DNA from: an uncultured Collinsella sp.
Lineage (GTDB): Bacteria > Actinomycetota > Coriobacteriia > Coriobacteriales > Coriobacteriaceae
Assembly (NCBI GenBank): GCA_900551365.1
Contig: URVZ01000041.1
Location: 1-15,334 of the forward strand
Direction of reading: 5' to 3'
Length of the DNA stretch: 15,334 nt
In this document: positions 8,712 to 15,334 of the stretch, in pieces
Layout of the letters: each line of letters opens with the position of its first letter
Numbering within the stretch: position 1 is the stretch's first letter
Notes under the pieces: generated by a model
The model's database searches: none
Seen by the model: only the letters and a program-made list of their open reading frames with translations
What the model was told of the DNA's origin: nothing
Translations under genes and position numbers: made by a program

Positions 8712-8790
8712 TGTCAACCGTTTGCCGACGACTGGAACTGCAAAAAGACGTATTGGTATGAAAACGTTTGACATATGAAAACGATTGACA
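8712..8790 (+). promoter_or_regulatory. Triple LacI-type operator cluster with promoter for the first GH32 gene
   Basis: Two strong sites, TGAAAACGTTTGACA (8759-8773) and TGAAAACGATTGACA (8776-8790), are 17 bases apart. A weaker one, TGTCAACCGTTTGCC (8712-8726), lies 47 bases upstream of the first. A promoter is embedded: TTGACA (8768-8773), 17-base spacer, TATCTT (8791-8796), so both strong sites cover the -35 and spacer. Binding there would shut the promoter, and the distant site could allow looping. Site A also overlaps a direct repeat CCGTTCGCCG/CCGTTTGCCG (8697-8706, 8718-8727). Confidence 0.7.
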
Positions 8791-8839
8791 TATCTTGCAG
8801 TTGTACCGAGTTAGTATCTCGTGAGAAAGGAAGTCTCGG

Positions 8840-10222
8840 ATGCACAAGGTGTATTACCAGCCTGAGGGAATTTGGGTAGGCGACATCATGCCGTACGGCG
8901 AGGACGGCACGTTCTATCTCTATCATCAGCGTGACACGCGAAACCCCGGACCTTTCGGAGAGCCGTTTGGCTGGGCACTCGCGACAACCAAGGACTTCGT
9001 CAATTACAAAGACTTTGGCGAGAGCCTTGAGCGTGGCGGCGACGAGGAAGTCGACCAGTATGTTTATGCCGGCACGGTGTTTAAGGTGGGCGACAAGTAC
9101 CATGCGCTCTACACTGGTTGCAATCGCGATAAGGTCAAGGCACGCTTGATGAAGCAGGTTCTTCTTCACGCAACGAGTGACGACGCCGTCAAGTGGGAGA
9201 AGAACATCGCCGAGACGCTGCTTCCGCCCCAGGAGGGTTACGATGACCGCAACTGGCGCGATCCCTTTGTGCTTTGGGATGAGGAGAACGAAGAGTACAT
9301 GCTCATCCTCGGCACGCGTGTGGGCGAGGACAAGCGTCTGATGACCGGTCGTCTGGTCAAGTTCACCTCCAAGGACCTGGATACCTGGGAGTTCCAGGGC
9401 GACTGGTGGAATCCGGGCCTGTACACCATGTTCGAAATGCCTGATCTCTTTAAGATGGGCGACTGGTGGTATCTGGTGTTCTCCGAGTACAGTGATGGCA
9501 ACAAGACCCGTTACCGCATGTCTCGCTCTATCAACGGTCCTTGGATCACTCCTGCGGACGATTCCTTCGATGGCCGCGCGTACTATGCCGCGCGTACCGC
9601 ATTTGATGGCGAGCGCCGCGTTCTCTTTGGTTGGGTTCCTACGCGTGACGAGGGCGGCGACCCCAGCTCTTACCTGTGGGGTGGCACCTTTATGCCTCTC
9701 GAGATCGTTCAGCGTGCCGACGGAACGCTCGGCACCAAGCTCCCTGACAGCATGCTTGGCGCCTTTGGCGAGGCTAAGGCAGTCGAGGCCTTTGAGCTCT
9801 CCTGCGAGTCGGGCAAGGTCGAGCAGGTGCTCGCCGCGGATGCCGGTTCCACCTATATGCTCGATGCCGACATCGAGCTCGCCGGTGACGCTGCCGGCTT
9901 CTCGGTGAAGCTTGCCGAGGACGCCGAGTCCGGTCTTGCCTATGAGTTCCGCGCCAACCTGCGTGAGGGCAAGCTCGAGTTTACGGCGGCCCCCCAGTAT
10001 CCGTGGTTCCAGGTCAACAACATGGGCCTCGAGCGTCCGTTGTTCTTTAAGGGCGAGGGCATTCATCATGTGCGCCTGGTCGTTGACGACGATATCGCGA
10101 CCATCTTTGTCGATGATGTTGCGCTTAACGCGCGCTTCTGCAATAAGCAGGGCCAGGGTGTGGCACTGACGGTCACCGACGGTACGCTCAAGTGCGCAAA
10201 TGCAACGATCGCGTCTCTGTAA
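8840..10222 (+). CDS. Atypical GH32 beta-fructosidase-type glycoside hydrolase
   Basis: This 460-residue, apparently cytosolic protein (no signal peptide) belongs to GH32. The first blade has WVGDIMPYGEDGTFYLYHQ with Asp15 as the likely nucleophile, in place of the common WLNDPNG. NWRDP gives the transition-state Asp141, and FEMPDLF gives the acid/base Glu199, where canonical enzymes read WECPDLF. The C-terminal part (about 320-460) looks like the GH32 beta-sandwich, including FEFR-like and VDDDIATIFVDD strands. All three catalytic carboxylates appear present, so it should be active, but the altered motifs point to a substrate other than plain sucrose-6-phosphate, perhaps a modified fructoside, difructose anhydride or phosphorylated fructo-oligosaccharide. 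AAAGGAAG (8826-8833) precedes ATG 8840 by six bases. It is the first gene after the operator cluster and lies 45 bases before the PTS gene, so cotranscription is likely. Confidence 0.88.
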   Translation: MHKVYYQPEGIWVGDIMPYGEDGTFYLYHQRDTRNPGPFGEPFGWALATTKDFVNYKDFGESLERGGDEEVDQYVYAGTVFKVGDKYHALYTGCNRDKVKARLMKQVLLHATSDDAVKWEKNIAETLLPPQEGYDDRNWRDPFVLWDEENEEYMLILGTRVGEDKRLMTGRLVKFTSKDLDTWEFQGDWWNPGLYTMFEMPDLFKMGDWWYLVFSEYSDGNKTRYRMSRSINGPWITPADDSFDGRAYYAARTAFDGERRVLFGWVPTRDEGGDPSSYLWGGTFMPLEIVQRADGTLGTKLPDSMLGAFGEAKAVEAFELSCESGKVEQVLAADAGSTYMLDADIELAGDAAGFSVKLAEDAESGLAYEFRANLREGKLEFTAAPQYPWFQVNNMGLERPLFFKGEGIHHVRLVVDDDIATIFVDDVALNARFCNKQGQGVALTVTDGTLKCANATIASL

Positions 10223-10229
10223 TGGCATC

Positions 10230-10239
10230 AAAACGTTTT
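10230..10239. promoter_or_regulatory. LacI-type operator between GH32 and PTS genes
   Basis: AAAACGTTTT is a perfect 10-bp palindrome within ATCAAAACGTTTTATGAT (10227-10244), sharing the AAACGTTT core with the sites at 7610 and 8759. It lies 28 bases before the PTS start. It may be an auxiliary operator or control an internal promoter; a TATGAT (10239-10244) overlaps it but lacks a good -35. Confidence 0.55.
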
Positions 10240-10267
10240 ATGATTTCGTAAGGGAATGGAGAGGAAC

Positions 10268-11719
10268 ATGGACTACAAAGTAGTGTCTCAGCAAGTCGTC
10301 GATAACGTCGGCGGTCTGGAGAACATCGAGGGCGCCACGCATTGCGTTACGCGTCTGCGTCTGGTGCTCAAGGATACGAGCAAGTACAACAAGGCCGAGC
10401 TCGAGAACATCGATGGCGTCAAGGGCGTGCTGTACAACAGCGGCCAGCTCATGATCATCTTCGGTACCGGTACCGTCAACAAGGTTTACGATGAGTTTAT
10501 GGCTCTGACGGGCGTTAAGGAGATCAGCGCTTCCGAGGTCAAGGGCGCCGAGGCGGACAAGAAGGGCAAGTTCTTCTCGGTCCTCAAGGTATTCTCGGAC
10601 ATCTTTATCCCCATCATTCCCGCTTTCGTCGGCGCTGCTATCATCATCGGCCTTAAGTCGCTGATTGTTGCCAACGGCCTCTTTGGCATGGAGGGCAGCC
10701 TCGCCGATCACAGCGAGTTCCTCAAGAACCTCGCAAGCTTCTTTGCCATTATCGCCACCACGTTTGACTACCTGCCTGTCCTGGTTATGTACAGCGCGGT
10801 GAAGCGTTTTGGCGGTAACCCGATTCTGGGCATCCTCGTCGGTATCGTCATGGTTCACCCGAGCCTTATGAACCGTAACACGTTCGTTATGGACCCGACG
10901 GGTGCTGAGTACTGGAACTTCGGTCCGCTCTCCATTCCCATGGTTGCTTTCCAGGGCGGCGTGTTCCCTGCAATCCTGACTGCCTGGTTTATGGCCAAGG
11001 TCGAAAAGATTGCCCAGAAGTACATCCCCGAGGTCGTTTCGTTCGTCTTTGTCCCGACCGTTACCCTGATTCTTGCTAACGTCGCCCTGTTCACCGTGTT
11101 CGGCCCGCTCGGCAACCTGATCGGCGACGTCCTCGCCGGCGTAATCGATATCCTGTACAACAGGATGGGCGTCTTCGGTGCCTTTGTCTTTGCCGCATTC
11201 CTGCAGCCGCTCGTCGTTACCGGTACGCATCAGTTCATCCAGGGTATCGAGGCAAACCTCGTTGCCACGACTGGCTTCAACTACATCCAGGCAATCTGGT
11301 CGGTTTCCATCATCGCCCAGGGCGGCGGCGCCATCGGCATGTACCTCATTCACAAGAAGCATTCCAAAGAGCGCAACATCTGCATGTCGTCCTTTATCCC
11401 GACGCTGGTCGGTATCTCCGAGCCCGCAATCTTTGCTGCAAACATGCGCTACTCGATCATCCCGTTCATCTGCGCTTGCATCGGTGCAGGCTGCGGCGGT
11501 GCCTTCGTGAAGCTCTTTGAGGTGCGCGCCATCGGTCAGGGTCTGACCGGCGTGCTTGGCCTGCTCATCGTTACGCCCGAGACGCTCGTGTGGTATGTGG
11601 CTGGCAATCTCATCGCCTTTATCGTGCCGATCGTCTTGATCTTTGCCTACAACAAGGCAAAGGGCGTGCCGACCACCGATGAAGAGGGCGCTGGCGCTGG
11701 CTTCGACGTTAGCTTCTAG
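10268..11719 (+). CDS. scrA: PTS EIIBC component, sucrose/glucose superfamily
   Basis: This 483-residue membrane protein imports and phosphorylates a sugar at the cytoplasmic membrane. The EIIB domain is at residues 1-90 with phospho-acceptor Cys26 in THCVTRLR. The EIIC domain (about 100-475) has many membrane helices and the family motif GISEPAIF. No EIIA domain is attached, so a separate glucose-type EIIA must supply phosphate. The downstream gene encodes a canonical sucrose-6-phosphate hydrolase, so sucrose is the likely substrate; trehalose or beta-glucoside transport is possible from family alone. ATG 10268 is preferred because GGAGAGG (10258-10264) lies just before it; the in-frame ATG 10256 has no usable site. 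It lies 45 bases after the GH32 gene, with a LacI-type palindrome in the gap. Confidence 0.92.
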   Translation: MDYKVVSQQVVDNVGGLENIEGATHCVTRLRLVLKDTSKYNKAELENIDGVKGVLYNSGQLMIIFGTGTVNKVYDEFMALTGVKEISASEVKGAEADKKGKFFSVLKVFSDIFIPIIPAFVGAAIIIGLKSLIVANGLFGMEGSLADHSEFLKNLASFFAIIATTFDYLPVLVMYSAVKRFGGNPILGILVGIVMVHPSLMNRNTFVMDPTGAEYWNFGPLSIPMVAFQGGVFPAILTAWFMAKVEKIAQKYIPEVVSFVFVPTVTLILANVALFTVFGPLGNLIGDVLAGVIDILYNRMGVFGAFVFAAFLQPLVVTGTHQFIQGIEANLVATTGFNYIQAIWSVSIIAQGGGAIGMYLIHKKHSKERNICMSSFIPTLVGISEPAIFAANMRYSIIPFICACIGAGCGGAFVKLFEVRAIGQGLTGVLGLLIVTPETLVWYVAGNLIAFIVPIVLIFAYNKAKGVPTTDEEGAGAGFDVSF

Positions 11720-11756
11720 TTGAGCCGTTCAGCGTAATCTGAGGATAAGTCCATTT

Positions 11757-11798
11757 GGGGAAGGGCGTTCGACTCGTGTGAGTCGAGCGTCCTTCCCC
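11757..11798. other. 19-bp hairpin between PTS and sucrose-6-phosphate hydrolase genes
   Basis: The stem runs from GGGGAAGG at 11757 to CCTTCCCC ending 11798, with 17 Watson-Crick and two G-T pairs and a four-base loop GTGT. No T tract follows in either direction, so it is not a standard terminator. It may be a processing or stabilising hairpin separating PTS and hydrolase levels. Confidence 0.6.
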
Positions 11799-11820
11799 AT
11801 AGACGAGAAAGTCAACGGCG

Positions 11821-13263
11821 ATGTTTAATCAAAAAAATAAGGTGACACGCGCGGACTATGAGCAGTGGCGTGCCGGACAGGATGAGACGGCGGGTCGCAT
11901 CGCGTCCGACCCCGATAGGCTCCTGTTCCATGTGGAGCCTGAGCTTGGCTGGCTCAACGACCCCAACGGTTTGGTGCAGATCGGTGATACGTATCACATC
12001 TATCATCAATACGATCCGTTCGATGCTGCGCATGGCGGTCCAGTGCTTTGGAACCATCTGACGACAAAGGATTTTGTGACGTACGAGAATCACGGCCCCG
12101 TGCTGTTCCCCGATTCCGATTTGGATTCGAGCGGAGCGTATTCTGGTTCTGCCTTTGTACACGACGGCAAGATTCACTACTTCTATACCGGCAACGTCAA
12201 GCATTTTGACCGCGATGATTACGACTACGTGTTGACGGGCCGTGAGCAAAACCAGATTCATGTGGTTGCCGAGAACCCCGACGAATTGGGCGAGAAGCGC
12301 ATAGCTGTTGGGCCGGTCGATTACCCCGACGATATCGGTACGCACGTGCGCGACCCCAAGATCCTTGAACACGACGGTATCTACTACATGGTTCTCGGCG
12401 CTCGTACGAAAGACGATCGCGGGTGCGTGCTTGTCTATACCTCGCGTGATCTAGAGGACTGGGGCTATGCGACGCGCATTGAGCTGGGCGAGAAGTTTGG
12501 CTTTATGTGGGAGTGTCCTGATCTGTTTGAGCTCGATGGCGAGCTTATTCTCGTTTGCTGTCCGCAGGGCGTGCCCGCCGATGGCTGGCGTTACCGCAAT
12601 CCGCATCAGTGCGTGTGGTTCTCCATCGAGGCCGATTGGGGGGCGCCGAGCTTTAAGATCGTCGGCCAGGGCATGCCTCCGATGGTTGATGCCGGTTTTG
12701 ATTTCTATGCCCCGCAGTCCTTTGAGGACGTTGCGGGTCGGCGTTTGATGATCGGATGGTCGGGTTGCCCCGATGCGAAGGCGGAAAGCCCGACGGTGGC
12801 GCGCGGGTGGCAGTGCGCGTTGACGGTGCCGCGAGAGCTGAGCATGCGCGATGGTAAGCTCTGCCAGCAGCCGGCGCACGAGATTGAGAGGATGCGCGGC
12901 GACTGCGTTTGCGCGACAGGCGGTGAAACCGTTGAGGAGCCGGGCCGCCTGTTTGATCTTGTGGTTTCCTGTGAGGGCGCCCAGGTGATCGAGCTCGAAA
13001 TCCGCAAGGGTGTCTTTGTGCGCTATGCAGACGGGATGCTTACCCTCGACATGGGTGACGAAGGCTATGGGCGCGACCAGAGGTCGATCGAGCTCAGCGA
13101 GCTTCGCGACCTGCGCGTGCTTTCGGACACTACGATGGTCGAGATTTTTGCAAATGGCGGCGAGGCGGCACTTACGAGCCGTACCTATTCGCCGGCGGTT
13201 CCGGCGATGGGGTTGCATGCCGAGGGTGCGGCGTCGATGGATTTCTACCGCCTCGCGCATTAA
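11821..13263 (+). CDS. scrB: Sucrose-6-phosphate hydrolase (GH32 invertase)
   Basis: This 480-residue cytosolic enzyme carries the classic GH32 motifs: WLNDPNG with nucleophile Asp47, the invertase-type YHQYDPF and WNHLTTKDF, SGSAF (about 108-112), HVRDP with Asp178 stabilising the transition state, and WECPDLF with acid/base Glu231. A C-terminal beta-sandwich follows (about 350-480). The length matches ScrB/SacA enzymes, which split sucrose-6-phosphate into glucose-6-phosphate and fructose. It directly follows the sucrose-type PTS gene, separated by about 100 bases with a large hairpin. The ribosome site is weak (GAGAAAG about 10 bases before the ATG), so it may be translated less than its neighbours. 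No fructokinase gene is seen in the window, so the released fructose would need one from elsewhere. Confidence 0.94.
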   Translation: MFNQKNKVTRADYEQWRAGQDETAGRIASDPDRLLFHVEPELGWLNDPNGLVQIGDTYHIYHQYDPFDAAHGGPVLWNHLTTKDFVTYENHGPVLFPDSDLDSSGAYSGSAFVHDGKIHYFYTGNVKHFDRDDYDYVLTGREQNQIHVVAENPDELGEKRIAVGPVDYPDDIGTHVRDPKILEHDGIYYMVLGARTKDDRGCVLVYTSRDLEDWGYATRIELGEKFGFMWECPDLFELDGELILVCCPQGVPADGWRYRNPHQCVWFSIEADWGAPSFKIVGQGMPPMVDAGFDFYAPQSFEDVAGRRLMIGWSGCPDAKAESPTVARGWQCALTVPRELSMRDGKLCQQPAHEIERMRGDCVCATGGETVEEPGRLFDLVVSCEGAQVIELEIRKGVFVRYADGMLTLDMGDEGYGRDQRSIELSELRDLRVLSDTTMVEIFANGGEAALTSRTYSPAVPAMGLHAEGAASMDFYRLAH

Positions 13264-13540
13264 CCGTGTGTGGAGCGCGATTGGACTTGCTGGGCGGAAT
13301 GTGTCGCAGTTGCTGCAGCGAACTACCGTTCATCGCGTATAGCTACCGTTTGCGGAATAAGTAACACTCCTTAATAAACCGTGTAGAATCTCAGATAAGC
13401 ACGGAGTTTTCCAGGGAGACGCTGTCCTTTGTTATGTGCAAAGGGAGGCGTCTCTTTGGCGCTTGGGGGTCGTTCTGTAGCAGGACGGCGGGCGTGTGTC
13501 ACATATTAAAAAGCCAATGTCGAGATGGGTCGTGATAATA
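13264..13540 (+). promoter_or_regulatory. Intergenic region before degV with palindrome, direct repeat and hairpin
   Basis: No gene is seen in these 277 bases. An imperfect palindrome centred on GCTGCAGC (13308-13324) is followed by two copies of CTACCGTT (13323-13330 and 13343-13350) exactly 20 bases apart, a typical two-turn spacing for regulator half-sites. A -10-like TAGAAT lies at 13384-13389 without a clear -35. The hairpin listed separately follows. Confidence 0.4.
13414..13457 (+). terminator. Hairpin with short T-run between scrB and degV
   Basis: GAGACGC (13416-13422) pairs with GCGTCTC (13448-13454), and CCTTTG (13426-13431) pairs with CAAAGG (13439-13444), with an internal mismatch region and loop TTATGTG. 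TCTCTTTGG follows. It can end the sucrose operon or act as a leader attenuator if transcription starts near 13396. Confidence 0.55.
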
Positions 13541-14395
13541 ATGGGCAAGTATGTAATCGTGGTCGAGTCTGGGTCGGATGTGACGCCGGAGCTCTGCGAG
13601 CGCTACGGCATCGTGCGCGTGCCCATGCATGTCACGATTGGTGACGAGACCGTCGAGGACGGCTCGATCGATCCGCTCGAGATTTATTCGCGCTGCAATG
13701 AGTTTGGCGTGATGCCCAAGACCAGTGGCTGCGCGCCTGCGGATTTTGCTCACGTGTACGACCGCATTCACGCTGAGCAGCCCGACGCGACTATTTTGCA
13801 TCTTGCATATTCCGAGGCCACGACCTGTTCGCATCAGTCCTCAAAGATTGCGGCCCAGGGGCGCGACTACGTGTTCTCCATGGACACGCGCTTTGTCTCG
13901 GTAGGCCAGTCGCTTGTTGTCGTCGAGACCGCCAAATACATCGAGGCTCACCCCGATGCCACCGTCGACGAGATCTTCGCCTTCGCGAACTCCGTCATGG
14001 ACCGCGTGCTGTTGGGCTTTGTTCCTACGGACCTTGCCTTCCTTAAGGCGGGCGGTCGCTTGTCCAACGTCGCGTTCCTGGGCGCCCATCTGCTCAAGAT
14101 TAAGCCCTGCATTGAGGTAACGGGCGGCAAGTTCGTGGCAACCAAGAAGTTCCGCGGCTCTATGCTCAAGTGCGCCCGCGCCTTTATTGATCACATGGTT
14201 GCCAAGGGCGAGATTGACTACTCGCACATTGGCCTGGCGTATTCGGTAGGTCTTTCCGAGGAGCTGCGCGACGACATGGAAGTCTATGCACACGATCTTG
14301 GCTTTAAGGACATTACCTGGACTCAGGTCGGCGGCGTCATCTCGAGCCATTGCGGCCCGACCGCCTTCGGCGCGGTGCTCACGCTTAAGGCGTAA
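13541..14395 (+). CDS. DegV-family fatty-acid-binding protein
   Basis: This 284-residue protein has the DegV fold signature: an N-terminal strand KYVIVVESGSDVTPEL, then VRVPMHVTIG, PKTSGCAPADF, a central SMDTRFVSVGQSLVV, FLKAGGRLSN, and a C-terminal SSHCGPTAFG. Characterised family members (FakB in Staphylococcus and others) bind a fatty acid for phosphorylation by a FakA kinase and so feed exogenous fatty acids into phospholipid synthesis. Ligand class here is inferred from family only. The start at 13541 gives the standard DegV N-terminus and has a weak GAGATGGG upstream at 11 bases; in-frame ATG 13517 or GTG 13496 would add 8 or 15 residues and cannot be excluded. No fakA is visible nearby. 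It lies alone between the sucrose genes and pflA, with terminator-like hairpins on both sides. Confidence 0.9.
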   Translation: MGKYVIVVESGSDVTPELCERYGIVRVPMHVTIGDETVEDGSIDPLEIYSRCNEFGVMPKTSGCAPADFAHVYDRIHAEQPDATILHLAYSEATTCSHQSSKIAAQGRDYVFSMDTRFVSVGQSLVVVETAKYIEAHPDATVDEIFAFANSVMDRVLLGFVPTDLAFLKAGGRLSNVAFLGAHLLKIKPCIEVTGGKFVATKKFRGSMLKCARAFIDHMVAKGEIDYSHIGLAYSVGLSEELRDDMEVYAHDLGFKDITWTQVGGVISSHCGPTAFGAVLTLKA

Positions 14396-14426
14396 GGCCT
14401 GGAGTCTATCGATTTCTATTGCCTCG

Positions 14427-14463
14427 GCGGTGGGCGGGTTGCGATAACCCTCCCGCCGCTTTT
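14427..14463 (+). terminator. Rho-independent terminator after degV
   Basis: A 14-bp GC-rich stem (14427-14440 with 14446-14459, one G-T pair and one mismatch) with loop GCGAT is followed by TTTT (14460-14463). It lies 31 bases after the degV stop and separates it from pflA. Confidence 0.8.
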
Positions 14464-14489
14464 GCGTGGAGTCAAATAGGACGACCTAA

Positions 14490-14518
14490 TTGACCTCTAA
14501 ACCGTTTCGCCATCATAT
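14490..14518 (+). promoter_or_regulatory. Weak candidate promoter for pflA
   Basis: TTGACC (14490-14495) is followed after 17 bases by TCATAT (14513-14518), about 60 bases before the pflA start. Only the -35 is a good match. It lies just after the degV terminator, so pflA probably has its own promoter in this gap. Confidence 0.35.
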
Positions 14519-14581
14519 GTATGGGCTAGAATGGCTCTGGCATTTATGTAACTAAAACCAATGAGAGGCAAGGTAGCGGGA

Positions 14582-15334
14582 ATGGCTGAGATGACGCTCG
14601 AGGGTGTGGACGCTCGTCCCGAGGACTCCGCGTTTGCCCTGGGCCGCGTACATTCGATCGAGACGATGGGTACGGTTGACGGTCCCGGCATCCGCTTCGT
14701 AGTGTTTGTCCAAGGCTGTCCCATGCGCTGCGCGTATTGCCACAATCCCGATACCTGGTCGGTTAACGGCGGCACCATGGTGACCGTCGAGCATCTGATG
14801 GACGAGTTCCAGAGCAACCATGAGTTTTACCGCAGCGGTGGCATTACCGTTTCGGGCGGCGAGCCGCTTCTGCAGCCCGAGTTTTTGGCCGACCTGTTCC
14901 GTGCAATGCACAACAACCCCGATGGTCGTGTGCATACCTGCCTGGATAGCTGTGGCTACGCCTTCGACCCTCAGCATCCCGAGAAGTTCGATGCCGTGCT
15001 CAACGAGACCGACATGGTACTGCTCGATATTAAGCATGCCGACCCGGTCGAGCATAAAAAGCTGACTGGGTGCGATCCCGCACGCATTCTGGCGTTTGGC
15101 GATGAGCTTGCACGTCGCAAGATCAAGGTCGTTATCCGCCACGTGGTTGTGCCGGGCATTACCGACACGGCGGAGGAGTGCGAGAAGCTCGGTCGCCTCA
15201 TCGCTCCATGGCACAACGTGGTGGGCCTGGAAATGCTGCCGTATCACACGATGGGTGTCGTCAAGTACGAGCAACTGGGCATTCCCTATAAGCTCGAGGG
15301 CGTGCCCCAGATGGATACCGCGCGCATGCCCGAG
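14582..15334 (+). CDS. pflA: Pyruvate formate-lyase activating enzyme (3' end outside window)
   Basis: The reading frame stays open for 251 residues to the window edge. It is a radical-SAM enzyme: Cys46, Cys50 and Cys53 in GCPMRCAYCHNPDTW form the CX3CX2C cluster motif, with VDGPGIRFVVF just before and GGITVSGGEPLLQPEF after (SAM-binding GGE). VLLDIKH, VVIRHVVVPG and MLPYHTMGVVKYEQLG follow as in PflA. E. coli PflA has 246 residues, so only a short tail is missing. It uses SAM and a [4Fe-4S] cluster to make the glycyl radical on PFL; here its target glycine would be on the separate 83-residue subunit at 7090-7341. ATG 14582 is preferred, with AAGG about eight bases upstream; in-frame ATG 14561 would add seven residues. 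It is about 7.2 kb from the split pfl genes, separated by the sucrose locus and degV. Confidence 0.94.
   Translation, partial: MAEMTLEGVDARPEDSAFALGRVHSIETMGTVDGPGIRFVVFVQGCPMRCAYCHNPDTWSVNGGTMVTVEHLMDEFQSNHEFYRSGGITVSGGEPLLQPEFLADLFRAMHNNPDGRVHTCLDSCGYAFDPQHPEKFDAVLNETDMVLLDIKHADPVEHKKLTGCDPARILAFGDELARRKIKVVIRHVVVPGITDTAEECEKLGRLIAPWHNVVGLEMLPYHTMGVVKYEQLGIPYKLEGVPQMDTARMPE

Noticed and set aside
8697..8790. Short repeated units suggesting a CRISPR array
   Set aside because: The repeats are 15-base LacI-type operators without spacers of regular length, and sit in a promoter; no cas genes are present.
8714..11362. Minus-strand frames of 505 and 374 residues opposite the GH32 and PTS genes
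   Set aside because: Antisense shadows; composition is atypical for proteins and the sense strand carries intact catalytic motifs.
11821..13263. Second GH32 as a duplicate of the first
   Set aside because: Their catalytic motif surroundings differ clearly (WLNDPNG/WECPDLF against WVGDIMP/FEMPDLF), so they are distant members and not a recent duplication.

Overview
The window looks like chromosome from a fermentative, gut-type Actinomycetota of the class Coriobacteriia, with Collinsella or a near relative as the best guess. This is inferred from the high-GC codon usage with strong C/G third positions, the anaerobic glycyl-radical metabolism, and the gene mix (PTS, GH32, DegV, LacI). It was not tested by any search.

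Layout from left to right. (1) Positions 1-2241, minus strand: a MarR-family regulator followed by an ABC exporter half-transporter that runs off the left edge. Their stop and start codons overlap by four bases (GTGA). (2) Positions 2242-2607: a divergent regulatory region. (3) Positions 2608-4485, plus strand: a short-chain dehydrogenase and a 2-keto-3-deoxygluconate permease (KdgT family), probably a small sugar-acid module. (4) Positions 4486-4952: a terminator and a long leader. (5) Positions 4953-7341: pyruvate formate-lyase split into two genes. The first encodes a 683-residue core with the Cys-Cys active site but no glycyl-radical domain. The second encodes an 83-residue protein that is essentially only the C-terminal glycyl-radical domain (RVSGYAV). 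(6) Positions 7342-7644: an elaborate palindrome, then the promoter and operator of a LacI regulator. (7) Positions 7645-13263: a sucrose/fructoside locus with lacI, an atypical GH32 gene, a sucrose-type PTS EIIBC gene and a canonical sucrose-6-phosphate hydrolase. LacI-type operators with an AACGTT core lie before lacI, before the first GH32 and before the PTS gene. (8) Positions 13541-14395: a DegV-family fatty-acid-binding protein. (9) Position 14582 to the right edge: the PFL-activating radical-SAM enzyme PflA, nearly complete.

How they work together: the PTS would import sucrose as sucrose-6-phosphate, and ScrB would split it to glucose-6-phosphate and fructose. Glycolytic pyruvate would then be cleaved by the split PFL, activated by PflA, to acetyl-CoA and formate. 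The most notable item is the two-gene PFL. The glycyl radical would have to be generated on a separate small subunit and used in trans by the core, a built-in version of the GrcA/YfiD repair arrangement known from E. coli. Two hairpins and a strong ribosome binding site between the two genes suggest their ratio is controlled.
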